A DNA stretch of 64,000 nucleotides from contig JACPOI010000016.1 in assembly GCA_016185015.1 (NCBI GenBank), positions 89,354 through 153,353 of the forward strand, read 5' to 3'. Shown one piece after another: positions 1-8,701 of the stretch. Both the position numbers and the translations under genes were made by a program. The notes beneath the pieces are model-generated. The model worked only from the letters and a program-made list of their open reading frames with translations, did no database searches and had not been told where the DNA came from. Each line of letters opens with the position of its first letter. Positions within the stretch are counted from its first letter, which is position 1. The stretch comes from Burkholderiales bacterium (GTDB lineage: Bacteria; Pseudomonadota; Gammaproteobacteria; Burkholderiales; Burkholderiaceae_C).

Positions 1-165
1 CCAGAACGTGAACTTGTGCTCTTCCGAGCCTCATTCCTAGGGGAAAACACTGAAACGAAAATTCAATTGATTCATTCAAATAACTATACTTAATAACCAA
101 TTATGGGCAGCGCAGCCCGCAGACGCGCTCTGCATGCAGGCGGCGTGGTCTATCCAGGAATACCT

Positions 166-1296
166 ATGTTTCGACCTTTCGTATTGGCCATTGGATTGAT
201 GATGGGCGGGGTGGCGGTCGCGGGAGACCGCGGCGTCACACCCACCGAGATCCGCCTTGGCGCCTCCGCCGTGTTGAGCGGCCCCTTGGGCTCCCAGACG
301 CTTGAGTTCGGTGAAGGCTCACGGCTGCTCTTCGATGCCGTGAACGCGGCAGGCGGTGTGCATGGCCGCAAGATCGTCTACACCACCCTGGACGACGGCT
401 TCGACGTGAAGCGCGCCGTCGAAAACACCCGCAAGCTGATCGACGAGCAGGGTGTTTTCATGATCTACAACAACACGGGCACGGCCCAGACCGGGGCCAT
501 CCTGCCCCTGGCTGAGGAGAGCCGGACGATCATTTTTGGCCCCGTGACCGGCGCCACGTCCTTTCGCAACAAGGTCAATCCCTACCTTTTCCACGTGAGG
601 GCGAGTTATGCCGACGAGGCGCGCCGCATCGTGTCGCATCTGCAGGAGACGGGCATCAGCCGCGTCACCGTGCTGTACCAGGACGACGGCCTGGGCAAGA
701 CCCTGCTCGCTGAACTGCAGCAGGCCGCCGCGGCCGCCAAAATCAGCTTCAATACAGAGGTCAAACTCGACCCCAAGGCGCCGGACTACGCCGGTGCCGC
801 TGCAGCCACCGAGCGCGCACAGCCCCAGGCCGTGCTGCTGGGCGCCGCGGGCGGCACCATGACCAATTACATCAAGGCAACCTTGCAGACCAGCCTGCGC
901 CCGACCTTCTACGGCTTCTCGGTCGCCAACGTGGATTCGATCCGCCGTGACTTGAAAGAGCAGGCGCGCGGCATCGTGCTGGCGCAGGTCATGCCGCCTC
1001 TGCGCAATACCACCATCCCGGTGGTGGCCGAGTACCACCGAATCCTGCGCGAGAAGAATCCGGCGGCGATCCCATCGGCGTTCCAGCTAGAGGGTTTTGT
1101 CCACGCCAAGCTGCTCGTCGAAGGCCTGCGCCGCGCGGGGCGCAATCTGAGCACGGCGTCGTTCATCAAGGCCATGGAGGATGCCGGCGAGATCAGCTTC
1201 GGCCGTTTTGCGGCCAAGTACTCACCCAGCTCCCACAATGGATCGTCCTACGTCGAGCTGGCGATCGTGGACAGCACGGGGCAGCTGCGCTACTGA
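166..1296 (+). CDS. ABC transporter periplasmic substrate-binding protein (branched-chain amino acid type)
   Basis: A type I periplasmic binding protein of the Leu/Ile/Val (Peripla_BP_6) family, which would capture amino acids or related small carboxylates for an ABC importer. The start at 166 gives MFRPFVLAIGLMMGG, a hydrophobic signal peptide ending near VAVAG; the reading frame is also open from 103, but that gives an implausible Arg-rich leader. The mature protein begins with the typical strand TEIRLGASAVLSGPLG, followed by the second conserved segment GGVHGRKIVYTTLDDG. About 376 residues is normal for the family. No permease or ATPase gene lies beside it, so it is either an orphan receptor or the end of an operon to the left of the window. 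The ligand cannot be predicted. Confidence 0.85.
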   Translation: MFRPFVLAIGLMMGGVAVAGDRGVTPTEIRLGASAVLSGPLGSQTLEFGEGSRLLFDAVNAAGGVHGRKIVYTTLDDGFDVKRAVENTRKLIDEQGVFMIYNNTGTAQTGAILPLAEESRTIIFGPVTGATSFRNKVNPYLFHVRASYADEARRIVSHLQETGISRVTVLYQDDGLGKTLLAELQQAAAAAKISFNTEVKLDPKAPDYAGAAAATERAQPQAVLLGAAGGTMTNYIKATLQTSLRPTFYGFSVANVDSIRRDLKEQARGIVLAQVMPPLRNTTIPVVAEYHRILREKNPAAIPSAFQLEGFVHAKLLVEGLRRAGRNLSTASFIKAMEDAGEISFGRFAAKYSPSSHNGSSYVELAIVDSTGQLRY

Positions 1297-1345
1297 GCAT
1301 CGCCCGCTGAGTGGCGCGCTCAAGATATTTCTTGCCTAGCTTTTG

Positions 1346-1440
1346 TAACCCCCACTCATCCCCCCGCCCTTCTCTACCCCCGCCGGGGTAGAGAAGGGGG
1401 CCTGGATTTGGCTTCTGGTGTTCTGGACCGGCTTCTACGG
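1346..1440 (+). repeat. Left arm of an imperfect long inverted repeat
   Basis: This arm matches the reverse complement of 1703-1793 over roughly 65 to 95 bases with scattered mismatches. Shared blocks include CCCCCACTCA, a C-rich CCGCCC run and GGATTTG-like text. Each arm also folds on itself, here CCCTTCTCTACCCC with GGGGTAGAGAAGGG (about 1368-1400). Self-complementary C/G-rich intergenic sequences of this style are common in Comamonadaceae genomes. Confidence 0.6.
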
Positions 1441-1702
1441 CACGAACCGTCGCCACCATGGATGGTGGGCCGAGATTTCTGGCCTGCGGTCGTAGTAAAG
1501 GGATTCACGTCTACGCGCCAACGACGACGGCCGCAGTGCGGCCTGCCGTGAAGGAAAAAAACGCAGGAATATTTGGGAAGTCTGTCTCGTTGCTGGCCGG
1601 CGTAGCCGCCAGCGGTGGCGACCCGATCCGGACGAGTTCTCTACGACCGTTGGCTCACCACTCTGGGCCAGCGAGGATGAGCGCGACCTCGCGCGCCTTA
1701 GA
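1441..1702. other. Non-coding stretch between two inverted repeat arms
   Basis: The 569 bases between the binding-protein gene (ends 1296) and mrp (ends 1866) carry no convincing gene. The short open frames here have no recognisable domain and run through the repeats. The interior between the arms contains small dyads such as CCACCATGGATGGTGG but no transposase remnant I can recognise. Confidence 0.5.
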
Positions 1703-1793
1703 AGCGTAGCCGGCGCAAAGCAAGCAAATCAAGGCTCCCCTCTTTGCCCCCGGCGGGGGGCAGAGAGGGGCGGGGGGTGAGTGGGGGGTTGTT
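1703..1793 (-). repeat. Right arm of an imperfect long inverted repeat
   Basis: This is the inverted partner of 1346-1440. The self-hairpin here is CCCCTCTTTGCCCCC with GGGGGGCAGAGAGGGG (about 1737-1770). Together the arms delimit a unit of about 450 bases between the convergent binding-protein gene and mrp. It may be a non-autonomous element or two independently acquired copies of one dispersed repeat in opposite orientation. Confidence 0.6.
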
Positions 1794-1865
1794 AAAAGCC
1801 CCGCCAGGGAAACGCTGTAAGAGGAAAGGCTCAGCAGGCCACAGGAAAAAAGGCGATCAACCCGT

Positions 1866-2957
1866 TCAGGTTTCCTTCGAAATCTTGATGCTCGGGAACT
1901 TGTTCGAGAAGTCCTTGTTCTTGGCCGCAATGGACACTGCTACCTGCCGCGCCACAGCCTTGTAGATGCCAGCGACTTCGCCGTCCGGGTCGGCCACCAC
2001 GGTGGGCTTGCCGTTGTCAGCCTGCACGCGGATCTGCATGTTCAGCGGCAAGGCGCCCAGGTAGTCCATGCCGTACTCGGCCGCCATCTTCTTGCCGCCA
2101 TCGACGCCAAAGATGTGCTCGATGTGGCCGCAGTTGCTGCACACGTGCACCGCCATGTTCTCCACGATGCCCAGGATGGGCACGCCCACCTTCTCGAACA
2201 TCTTGATGCCCTTCTTGGCGTCCAGCAGGGCGATGTCCTGCGGCGTGGTGACGATGACCGCGCCGGTCATGGGCACGCGCTGGCTCAGCGTGAGCTGGAT
2301 GTCGCCGGTGCCCGGGGGCATGTCGACGATGAGGTAGTCCAGGTCTTTCCAGTTGGTCTGGCGCAGCAGCTGCTCCAGCGCCTGGGTGGCCATGGGGCCG
2401 CGCCAGATCATGGCTTCGTCCTGCGCCACCAGGAAACCGATGGACATGACCTGCACGCCGTAGTTCTCCAGCGGCTCCATAGTCTTGCCGTCGTCGCTCT
2501 CGGGGCGACCGTCGATGCCCATCATCATGGGCTGGCTGGGGCCGTAGATGTCGGCATCCAGGATGCCCACGCTGGCGCCCTCGGCCGCCAGGGCCAGGGC
2601 CAGGTTGACGGCCGTGGTGCTCTTGCCCACGCCACCCTTGCCCGACGCCACGGCCACGATGTTCTTCACCTTGGGCAGCAGCGCCACGCCGCGCTGCACG
2701 GCATGCGCGACGATCTTGACGTTGAGATTGACCGAGACGTTGTTGACACCCGCCACGCCCTTGGCCGCGGCGATCAGCGCCTTGCGGAAACCGGGGATCT
2801 GGCTCTTGGCCGGGTAACCCAGCTCGATGTCGAAGGCAACGTCGCCGTCCTGGACAGTCAGGTTCTTGACGGCCTTGCTGGAAACGAAATCCTTGCCCGT
2901 GTTCGGGTCCACTACCACCTTGAGGGCGTCCAGCAACGCCTGTTCTGTCACTGCCAT
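1866..2957 (-). CDS. apbC: Iron-sulfur cluster carrier ATPase Mrp/ApbC
   Basis: A cytosolic P-loop ATPase of the Mrp/NBP35 class that carries and transfers [4Fe-4S] clusters to apo-proteins. The N-terminal 90 residues form an FSCA/DUF59-type domain starting MAVTEQALLDAL. The ATPase domain has the deviant Walker A GKGGVGKST near residue 108, the DADIYGPSQP segment, and MPPGTGDIQL. The C-terminal CSNCG supplies the CxxC cluster-binding pair. The 363-residue length is normal. The start at 2957 is preceded by AGGAG about ten bases upstream; an upstream in-frame extension reaches 3029 but begins in the region divergent from the patatin gene. Confidence 0.95.
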   Translation of the reverse strand: MAVTEQALLDALKVVVDPNTGKDFVSSKAVKNLTVQDGDVAFDIELGYPAKSQIPGFRKALIAAAKGVAGVNNVSVNLNVKIVAHAVQRGVALLPKVKNIVAVASGKGGVGKSTTAVNLALALAAEGASVGILDADIYGPSQPMMMGIDGRPESDDGKTMEPLENYGVQVMSIGFLVAQDEAMIWRGPMATQALEQLLRQTNWKDLDYLIVDMPPGTGDIQLTLSQRVPMTGAVIVTTPQDIALLDAKKGIKMFEKVGVPILGIVENMAVHVCSNCGHIEHIFGVDGGKKMAAEYGMDYLGALPLNMQIRVQADNGKPTVVADPDGEVAGIYKAVARQVAVSIAAKNKDFSNKFPSIKISKET

Positions 2958-3091
2958 TCGAATACTCCTGAAGAGGGCGTAGTCTAGCCTTGGCGGACAT
3001 AACCCCGCCGGAGCGGGCAAATTGCACACCCCGGGATTTCCCGCAGCAGCCCTCGCCTCCCGGACGCCGACCCGCCCCGCATAATGGCTTC

Positions 3092-4357
3092 ATGGCCAGC
3101 GATGCCCCCGACGACAAGAGCCCGCCGCGCATCGGTCTGCTGCTGACCGGCGGCGGCGCGCGCGCCGCCTATCAGGTCGGCGTGCTGCAAGCCCTGGCCG
3201 AACTGCGCCGCACCCGCGTGCCCGGTGCGCCCCCCTCCAGCCCCTTCTCTATCATCACCGGCACCTCAGCCGGCGCCATCAACGCGGCCTCGCTGGCCTG
3301 CGGCGCCGACGACTTCGACCTGGCCGTGCGGCGCATCGTCTCGGTCTGGGAGAACTTCGAGGCCAGCCAGGTCTACGAGGCCGACCTGCTGAGCGTGCTG
3401 CGCAGCGGCGCGCGCTGGATGAGCCTGCTGTCCCTGGGCTGGCTGATTGCGCGCTGGCGCCGCATCAAGCCGCGCTCGCTGCTTGACAACAGCCCGCTGG
3501 AAGAACTGCTGCACACCATGGTGCCGCTGGAACGTCTGCCCGGCCTGATCGCGCAGGGCCACCTTCAGGCGCTGGCGGTCACGGCCTCCAGCTACAGCTC
3601 GGGCCACCACGTCACTTTCTTTGAGGGCGACGAGGCGCTGCAGCCCTGGGTGCGCTCGCAGCGCCTGGCGGTGCGCGACCGCATCACGCACGAGCACCTG
3701 CTGGCCTCCTCGGCCATCCCCTTCGTCTTCCCGGCCAAGGCCCTGCCCATCAACGGCGGCACCGAATACTTCGGCGACGGCTCCATGCGCCAGACCGCGC
3801 CGGTGGCACCCGCCATCCACCTGGGCTCCGAGCGCATCCTGGTGGTGGGCGCAGGCCGCATGAGCGAGCCGCGCGACACCCTCCAGCGCGCCGCCCCTGG
3901 CACCTACCCGTCGCTGGCGCAGATCGCCGGCCACGCCATGTCCAGCATCTTCCTGGACGCTCTGGCGGTGGACATCGAACGCATCCGCCGCATCAACCAG
4001 ACCCTCAACCTGATCCCGCGCGAGGCGCGCCAGGCCAGTGCCCTGAAGCCGGTGGAGCTGCTGGTGATCTCGCCCTCCGAGCGGCTGGACCAGATCGCCG
4101 CCCGGCATGCCGACGCGCTGCCGCACGCCGTGCGCAGCCTGCTGGGCGGGCTGGGGGTGTCCTCGAAGAAGGCCGACGTCAAGGGCGGCGCCCTCACCAG
4201 CTACCTGCTGTTCGAGGCCGCCTACACGCGTGAGCTCATGGCCCTGGGCCACGCCGACACCCTGCGCCAGGAAGACGAGGTCTGTCGTTTCTTCGGCTGG
4301 GATCTGGTACAGGCCGAACCCCGTGTGGAACGCCGACGCGACCCGCTGCGCGTCTAG
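3092..4357 (+). CDS. Patatin-like phospholipase family protein
   Basis: A serine hydrolase of the patatin family, expected to deacylate lipids with a Ser-Asp dyad. Visible landmarks are the oxyanion-hole glycine segment GGGARAAYQVG near residue 18, the nucleophile elbow GTSAGAIN with Ser near residue 60, and the catalytic Asp in FGDGS near residue 229. The chosen start gives MASDAPDDKSPP, directly before the first core strand; the frame is open from 2990 without sensible sequence. No signal peptide is seen, so it is probably cytosolic or membrane-associated. It is divergent from apbC and followed by metG in the same direction. A second, different patatin gene lies at 51330-52439. Confidence 0.88.
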   Translation: MASDAPDDKSPPRIGLLLTGGGARAAYQVGVLQALAELRRTRVPGAPPSSPFSIITGTSAGAINAASLACGADDFDLAVRRIVSVWENFEASQVYEADLLSVLRSGARWMSLLSLGWLIARWRRIKPRSLLDNSPLEELLHTMVPLERLPGLIAQGHLQALAVTASSYSSGHHVTFFEGDEALQPWVRSQRLAVRDRITHEHLLASSAIPFVFPAKALPINGGTEYFGDGSMRQTAPVAPAIHLGSERILVVGAGRMSEPRDTLQRAAPGTYPSLAQIAGHAMSSIFLDALAVDIERIRRINQTLNLIPREARQASALKPVELLVISPSERLDQIAARHADALPHAVRSLLGGLGVSSKKADVKGGALTSYLLFEAAYTRELMALGHADTLRQEDEVCRFFGWDLVQAEPRVERRRDPLRV

Positions 4358-4416
4358 CCCAGGCCGTTCCCGGCCCGGGCGACTAAAATTACGGGTTCCC
4401 TCCGGAAGATCCCCCC

Positions 4417-6483
4417 ATGCCCCGCAAACTCTTCGTCACCACCGCCCTGCCCTACGCCAACGGCAACTTCCACATCGGCCACATCATGGAATACATCCAG
4501 GCCGATATCTGGGTGCGGATGCAGCGCATGCTGGGCCACGAGGTGAACTTCGTCGGGGCCGACGACACGCACGGCGCGCCCATCATGATCGCCGCCGAAA
4601 AGGCCGGCAAGACCCCGCAGCAGTTCGTGGCCGACATCGCCGCCGGCCGCGCACAGTACCTCAACGGCTTTCACATCCAGTTCGACAACTGGAGCTCGAC
4701 CGACAGCCCCGAGAACCACCAGCTCGCGCAGCAGATCTACCTGGACCTCAAGGCCAACGGCCTGATCGCCAGCCAGGTGGTCGAGCAGTTCTTCGACCCC
4801 GAGAAGAACATGTTCCTGCCGGACCGTTTCATCAAGGGCGAGTGTCCCAAGTGCGGGGCGAAAGACCAGTACGGCGACAACTGCGAGGTCTGCGGCGCCG
4901 TCTACGCCCCCACCGACCTGAAGAACCCCTACTCGGCCCTGTCGGGCGCCAAGCCGGTGCTCAAAAGCTCCGAGCACTTCTTCTTCAAGCTGTCGGATCC
5001 GCGCTGCGTGGCCTTCCTCGAAGAATGGACGCAGGACGGTCGGCTGCAGCCCGAAGTGGCCAACAAGGTGCGCGAATGGTTCACCGTGCGCACCAACCCG
5101 GACGGCAGCAGCAGCGAAGGTCTGGGCGACTGGGACATCTCGCGCGACGCGCCTTACTTCGGCATCGAAATCCCCGGTGCGCCGGGCAAGTACTTCTACG
5201 TGTGGCTGGACGCGCCCGTGGGCTACCTCGCCTCGCTCAAGAACCTGCTGGACAAACGCGGTCAGGATTACGAGGCCTATATGGCCGATCCGAAGCTGGA
5301 GCAGTACCACTTCATCGGCAAGGACATCGTCACCTTCCACACCCTGTTCTGGCCCGCCATGCTGAAGTTCAGCGGCCGCAAGACGCCGGACAAGGTCTTC
5401 GTGCACGGCTTCCTCACCGTGAACAACGGCGAGAAGATGAGCAAGAGCCGCGGCACCGGCCTGGACCCGCTCAAGTACCTGGCCCTGGGCATGAACCCGG
5501 AATGGCTGCGTTATTACCTGGCCGCCAAGCTCAGCGGCCGCAACGAAGACATCGACTTCAATGCCGACGACTTCATGGCGCGCGCCAACAGCGACCTGGT
5601 CGGCAAGTACATCAACATCGCCTCGCGCGCGGCCGGTTTCCTGAGCAAACGTTTCGGCGGCAAGCTGGGCAGCGACATCTCGGGTGACGGTGACGCCCTG
5701 CTGCAACACCTGCGCGATGGCGCCACCAACCTCGCCGAGCTGTATGCCGAGCGCGAGTACGGCAAGGCCCTGCGCGAGATCATGCTGCTGGCCGACCGCG
5801 TCAACGCCTACGTCGACCAGAACAAACCCTGGGAACTGGCCAAGCAGGAGGGCATGGACAGCCACCTGCACGATGTCTGCACCGTCTGCATCGAAGCCTT
5901 CCGCCTGCTCACCATCTACCTCAAGCCGGTGCTGCCGGCCCTGGCCACCCAGGTCGAGAGCTTCCTCCAGGTCCAGCCCCTGATGTGGAGCGACGCGTCG
6001 CGCACACTGGGCGCCGGCCACGTCATCGGCGAGTACAAGCACCTGATGCAGCGCGTGGACATCAAACAGCTGGAAGCGCTGTTTGAAGCCCCCGCCGCAC
6101 CCGAGCCCGAGAAAGTGCTCCCTGGCGGCGAGGAACTGGCCCCCACCATCAGCATCGACGACTTCGCCAAGATCGACCTGCGCATCGCCAAGATCGTCAA
6201 CTGCGAGCCGGTCGAAGGTTCCACCAAATTGCTGCGCCTGACGCTCGACGTGGGCGAAGGCAAGACCCGCAACGTCTTCAGCGGCATTGCTTCCGCCTAC
6301 AAACCCGAAGACCTGGTGGGCAAGCTCACGGTGATGGTGGCCAACCTGGCCCCGCGCAAGATGAAGTTTGGAGTGTCAGAAGGCATGGTGCTCGCCGCCA
6401 GCCACGCCGACGAGAAAGCCGAGCCCGGCATCTACGTGCTCAACCCCTGGCCGGGCGCGCAGCCGGGCATGCGGGTACGCTAA
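4417..6483 (+). CDS. metG: Methionyl-tRNA synthetase
   Basis: Class I aminoacyl-tRNA synthetase charging initiator and elongator tRNA-Met. The HIGH signature is within FHIGHIMEY near residue 20 and the KMSKS loop is near residues 340-344. The CPKCG...CEVCG knuckle around residues 143-160 is the zinc-binding insertion. The last 100 residues (from about [14 protein letters not shown]) are the C-terminal tRNA-binding/dimerisation domain found in the long MetRS form, so the 688-residue length is as expected. A TAAAAT hexamer at 4384-4389 could be the -10 box. The stop codon is only three bases from the stop of the convergent cyclase gene. Confidence 0.98.
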   Translation: MPRKLFVTTALPYANGNFHIGHIMEYIQADIWVRMQRMLGHEVNFVGADDTHGAPIMIAAEKAGKTPQQFVADIAAGRAQYLNGFHIQFDNWSSTDSPENHQLAQQIYLDLKANGLIASQVVEQFFDPEKNMFLPDRFIKGECPKCGAKDQYGDNCEVCGAVYAPTDLKNPYSALSGAKPVLKSSEHFFFKLSDPRCVAFLEEWTQDGRLQPEVANKVREWFTVRTNPDGSSSEGLGDWDISRDAPYFGIEIPGAPGKYFYVWLDAPVGYLASLKNLLDKRGQDYEAYMADPKLEQYHFIGKDIVTFHTLFWPAMLKFSGRKTPDKVFVHGFLTVNNGEKMSKSRGTGLDPLKYLALGMNPEWLRYYLAAKLSGRNEDIDFNADDFMARANSDLVGKYINIASRAAGFLSKRFGGKLGSDISGDGDALLQHLRDGATNLAELYAEREYGKALREIMLLADRVNAYVDQNKPWELAKQEGMDSHLHDVCTVCIEAFRLLTIYLKPVLPALATQVESFLQVQPLMWSDASRTLGAGHVIGEYKHLMQRVDIKQLEALFEAPAAPEPEKVLPGGEELAPTISIDDFAKIDLRIAKIVNCEPVEGSTKLLRLTLDVGEGKTRNVFSGIASAYKPEDLVGKLTVMVANLAPRKMKFGVSEGMVLAASHADEKAEPGIYVLNPWPGAQPGMRVR

Positions 6484-6486
6484 AGA

Positions 6487-7647
6487 TCAAGCTGGACAGG
6501 GCGCCACAATGTAGTGGGCTCTGCCGCTGCTCTTGACGCGGTACAGCGCCTCATCGGCGCAACGCACCAGGCTTTCGGCCACCAGGTCCTGCACGGCCAC
6601 CACGGTGGCCACGCCGATGCTCACCGTCAGGTACTCCGCTACCGGCGAGTCCTCGTGCGGCATGTCGGCCCGGACGATCTCGTCCATGCAGCGCTGGGCC
6701 ACCGTCATGGCCGCCTCGGCATCGGCCCCGGGCAGCAGCAGGGCGAACTCCTCGCCGCCGTAGCGCGCCACCAGCTCCCCCGAGCGCTGGGCGCAGTCGT
6801 AGAGGATGCCGGCCACCTGCCGCAGGCAGGCATCACCGGCCAGATGGCCGTAGCGGTCGTTGTAGCGTTTGAAATGGTCGATGTCGATCAGCAGCAGCGA
6901 GATGGGCTGGCGGCTGCGCATGCTGCGCTGCCATTCGGTGTAGAGGTGCTGGTCGAACTGGCGGCGGTTGGCCAGGCCGGTCAGGCCGTCGGTGGCGGAC
7001 AGCCGCTCCAGCTGCTGGTTGCTGCGCTCCAGCGCCATGCTCTTTTGCACCAGCTCGGTCACGTCCAGGCGCGCCATCACCAGGCAACCCGAGGGCGTGC
7101 TGATTTCGTACAGGTGCATCCAGCGCCCGTCGGGTCGTGAACGCAGCAACGGCCGGTTGAGCTGGCCGCGGCCAGCCAGCCGCTCGCGCAGCCAGTCCTC
7201 CTCGCGACCCAGGGCCTCGGGAATGGCGCCGTTCTCCAGCGCGCGGTGCATCATGGATTCGAAAGTCTGGCCGATCAGCTCACCGCCGTAGCGGTAGGGC
7301 GCCATCTCGGCGGCCGAGCGGTTGAACAGCACCAGCCGGTCATGCTGGTCATAGATGGCCACGCCCAGGGGCAGGGCCTCGATGGCTTCCTGCAGGCACT
7401 GGTGGCTCATTTCCAGGGATTGGCGCTCGTATTCGTCGTTGAGCACATGGCGCACGACCGCACGGCCCAGCACCAGCAAGCCCAGGACCAGCACCCCACC
7501 CAGCACGGCCGCCAGAGCGGTCGGCAGTCCAGAGGGGGCCAGCAGGACCAGGCCACCGCTCAGGCCGAGCGCCGCCAGGAGCACGAACACGCCCAGCACC
7601 GTCAGCCAGCGATGGCTTTTCATGCCTACGAAATCTGCCAGATGCAT
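6487..7647 (-). CDS. Membrane-anchored PAS-GGDEF diguanylate cyclase
   Basis: Predicted to make cyclic di-GMP from two GTP. Two hydrophobic helices occupy roughly residues 14-35 and 42-62. A PAS domain follows (EALPLGVAIYDQHDRLVLFN), then a GGDEF domain with the active-site form GGEEF within RYGGEEFALLLPG. No obvious RxxD inhibitory site precedes it at the usual distance. The start at 7647 (MHLADFVGMKSH) is favoured; the methionine at 7623 is an alternative. The open frame continues to 8172 but there it lies under the opposite-strand DUF1275 gene. Its upstream region holds a dyad/-10 unit (7776-7820) and a terminator-shaped hairpin (7703-7747), suggesting controlled transcription. Confidence 0.88.
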   Translation of the reverse strand: MHLADFVGMKSHRWLTVLGVFVLLAALGLSGGLVLLAPSGLPTALAAVLGGVLVLGLLVLGRAVVRHVLNDEYERQSLEMSHQCLQEAIEALPLGVAIYDQHDRLVLFNRSAAEMAPYRYGGELIGQTFESMMHRALENGAIPEALGREEDWLRERLAGRGQLNRPLLRSRPDGRWMHLYEISTPSGCLVMARLDVTELVQKSMALERSNQQLERLSATDGLTGLANRRQFDQHLYTEWQRSMRSRQPISLLLIDIDHFKRYNDRYGHLAGDACLRQVAGILYDCAQRSGELVARYGGEEFALLLPGADAEAAMTVAQRCMDEIVRADMPHEDSPVAEYLTVSIGVATVVAVQDLVAESLVRCADEALYRVKSSGRAHYIVAPCPA

Positions 7648-7702
7648 CAACGGAGAACCTGATGAAAGGGAGGAGTCGAGCGGGCCTGCCTGAGAACGCA
7701 GA

Positions 7703-7747
7703 AAAAAGGGGGCACACCGACACTCCTCTTGTCGGTGCGCCCCTTTT
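7703..7747 (-). terminator. Strong terminator-shaped hairpin in the leader of the cyclase gene
   Basis: The core stem CACCGACA pairs with TGTCGGTG around a 7-base loop and extends outward through G/C and A/T pairs to about 18 pairs with one mismatch. On the minus strand it ends in a C-run followed by six T; on the plus strand in CCCC then TTTT. It lies between two divergent starts, about 55 bases before the cyclase start, so on the minus strand it would be inside the 5' leader. Confidence 0.65.
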
Positions 7748-7775
7748 GCCTGATGGCTGTGACAGCAGCAACTGA

Positions 7776-7820
7776 ACTTTAGGCAAGCCGCAGCGGCCTG
7801 CCTATCCCCCAACAGGGTCA
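7776..7820 (-). promoter_or_regulatory. Predicted activator dyad plus -10 hexamer upstream of the cyclase
   Basis: The plus-strand word CCTATCCCCCAACAGGGTCA at 7801-7820 differs at one base from the word at 47632-47651. Read on the minus strand, 19 bases follow it and then TAAAGT (7776-7781), a plausible -10. The second copy has the same 19-base gap to TAGAAT. This spacing suggests an activator site overlapping the -35 region. The binding protein is unknown. Confidence 0.5.
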
Positions 7821-7884
7821 TAGGGCAACACATTCCATTCCGCCAGGCGAAAAAAGAGCGCTGGCCAGCCGCTAAACTGGACAC

Positions 7885-8658
7885 ATGCCCAGTCCCCGGC
7901 CGCCCTCCCACCCCCACTGGTGGACCGATGTCCACCGCTCCCCGCTGGCCAACCTGCGCCTGGGCATCAGCCTGAGCTTCATCGCCGGGGCCACCAATGC
8001 CGGCGGCTTCCTGGCCATCGGGCAGTACACCTCGCACATGACGGGGCTGCTGTCCGCGGTGGCGGACCACCTGGTGCTGGGCCAGTTCGCCCTGGTGGCG
8101 GCAAGCCTGGCGGCCATCGCCGCCTTCGTGGGCGGCGCCATGACCACCGCCCTGATGGTCAACTGGGGCCACCGGCGCCAGTTGCGCAGCGCCTATGCCC
8201 GGCCGCTGGCCCTAGAGACCGCGCTGTTGCTGGTGTTCGGCCTCTTCGGCGCGGCCATCAACCTGCACGCCGAGCTGTTTGCGCCGCTGACGGTGCTGCT
8301 GCTCTGTTACATCATGGGCCTGCAGAACGCGGTGATCACCAAGGTCTCCAACGCCGAGATCCGCACCACCCACGTGACGGGCCTGGTGACCGACATCGGC
8401 ATCGAACTGGGCAAGCTGGTCTATTTCAACCGCTCACCCGCGCCGGTCAAGGTGCAGGCCAACCAGCGCAAGCTGCGCATCCACCTTGCGCTGGTCGCTG
8501 CCTTTTTTGCCGGTGGCGTGCTGGGGGCCTTGGGCTTCAAGCTCTGGGGTTACGTCACCACCGTGCCGCTGGCGGTGCTGCTCGGCCTGCTGGTTTCGGG
8601 CCCGCTGCTGTATGACCTGCGCAACGGTCGGCTGGCGCCGCCCGCGACACCCGGCTGA
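7885..8658 (+). CDS. DUF1275 (YoaK-like) integral membrane protein
   Basis: A six-helix-type membrane protein of the DUF1275/YoaK family, whose function is not established. The sequence shows the family pattern: SLSFIAGATNAGGFLAIGQYTSHMTG near residue 30-55, a long second helix, the conserved YIMGLQNAVITKVS segment near residue 140, and the short motif RTTHVTGLVTDIG after it. Hydrophobic segments fill the rest. Length 257 is somewhat longer than many members because of a polar N-terminus rich in Pro and His. It is divergent from the cyclase and followed 43 bases later by the SulP gene, possibly co-transcribed. Confidence 0.88.
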   Translation: MPSPRPPSHPHWWTDVHRSPLANLRLGISLSFIAGATNAGGFLAIGQYTSHMTGLLSAVADHLVLGQFALVAASLAAIAAFVGGAMTTALMVNWGHRRQLRSAYARPLALETALLLVFGLFGAAINLHAELFAPLTVLLLCYIMGLQNAVITKVSNAEIRTTHVTGLVTDIGIELGKLVYFNRSPAPVKVQANQRKLRIHLALVAAFFAGGVLGALGFKLWGYVTTVPLAVLLGLLVSGPLLYDLRNGRLAPPATPG

Positions 8659-8701
8659 GAAAGCGGCGAGGGCCGGCAGGCCAGGCGTACACTGATTTGC
8701 C

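Noticed and set aside
85..90. TATACT as -10 box of the first gene
   Set aside because: No -35-like hexamer at a usual spacing; kept out as too weak.
1458..1965. Short open frames in the 1297-1865 gap
   Set aside because: They overlap the inverted repeat arms or the end of apbC and contain no family features.
4354..6042. Open frame of 562 codons on the minus strand
   Set aside because: Antisense to metG; composition artefact of codon bias.
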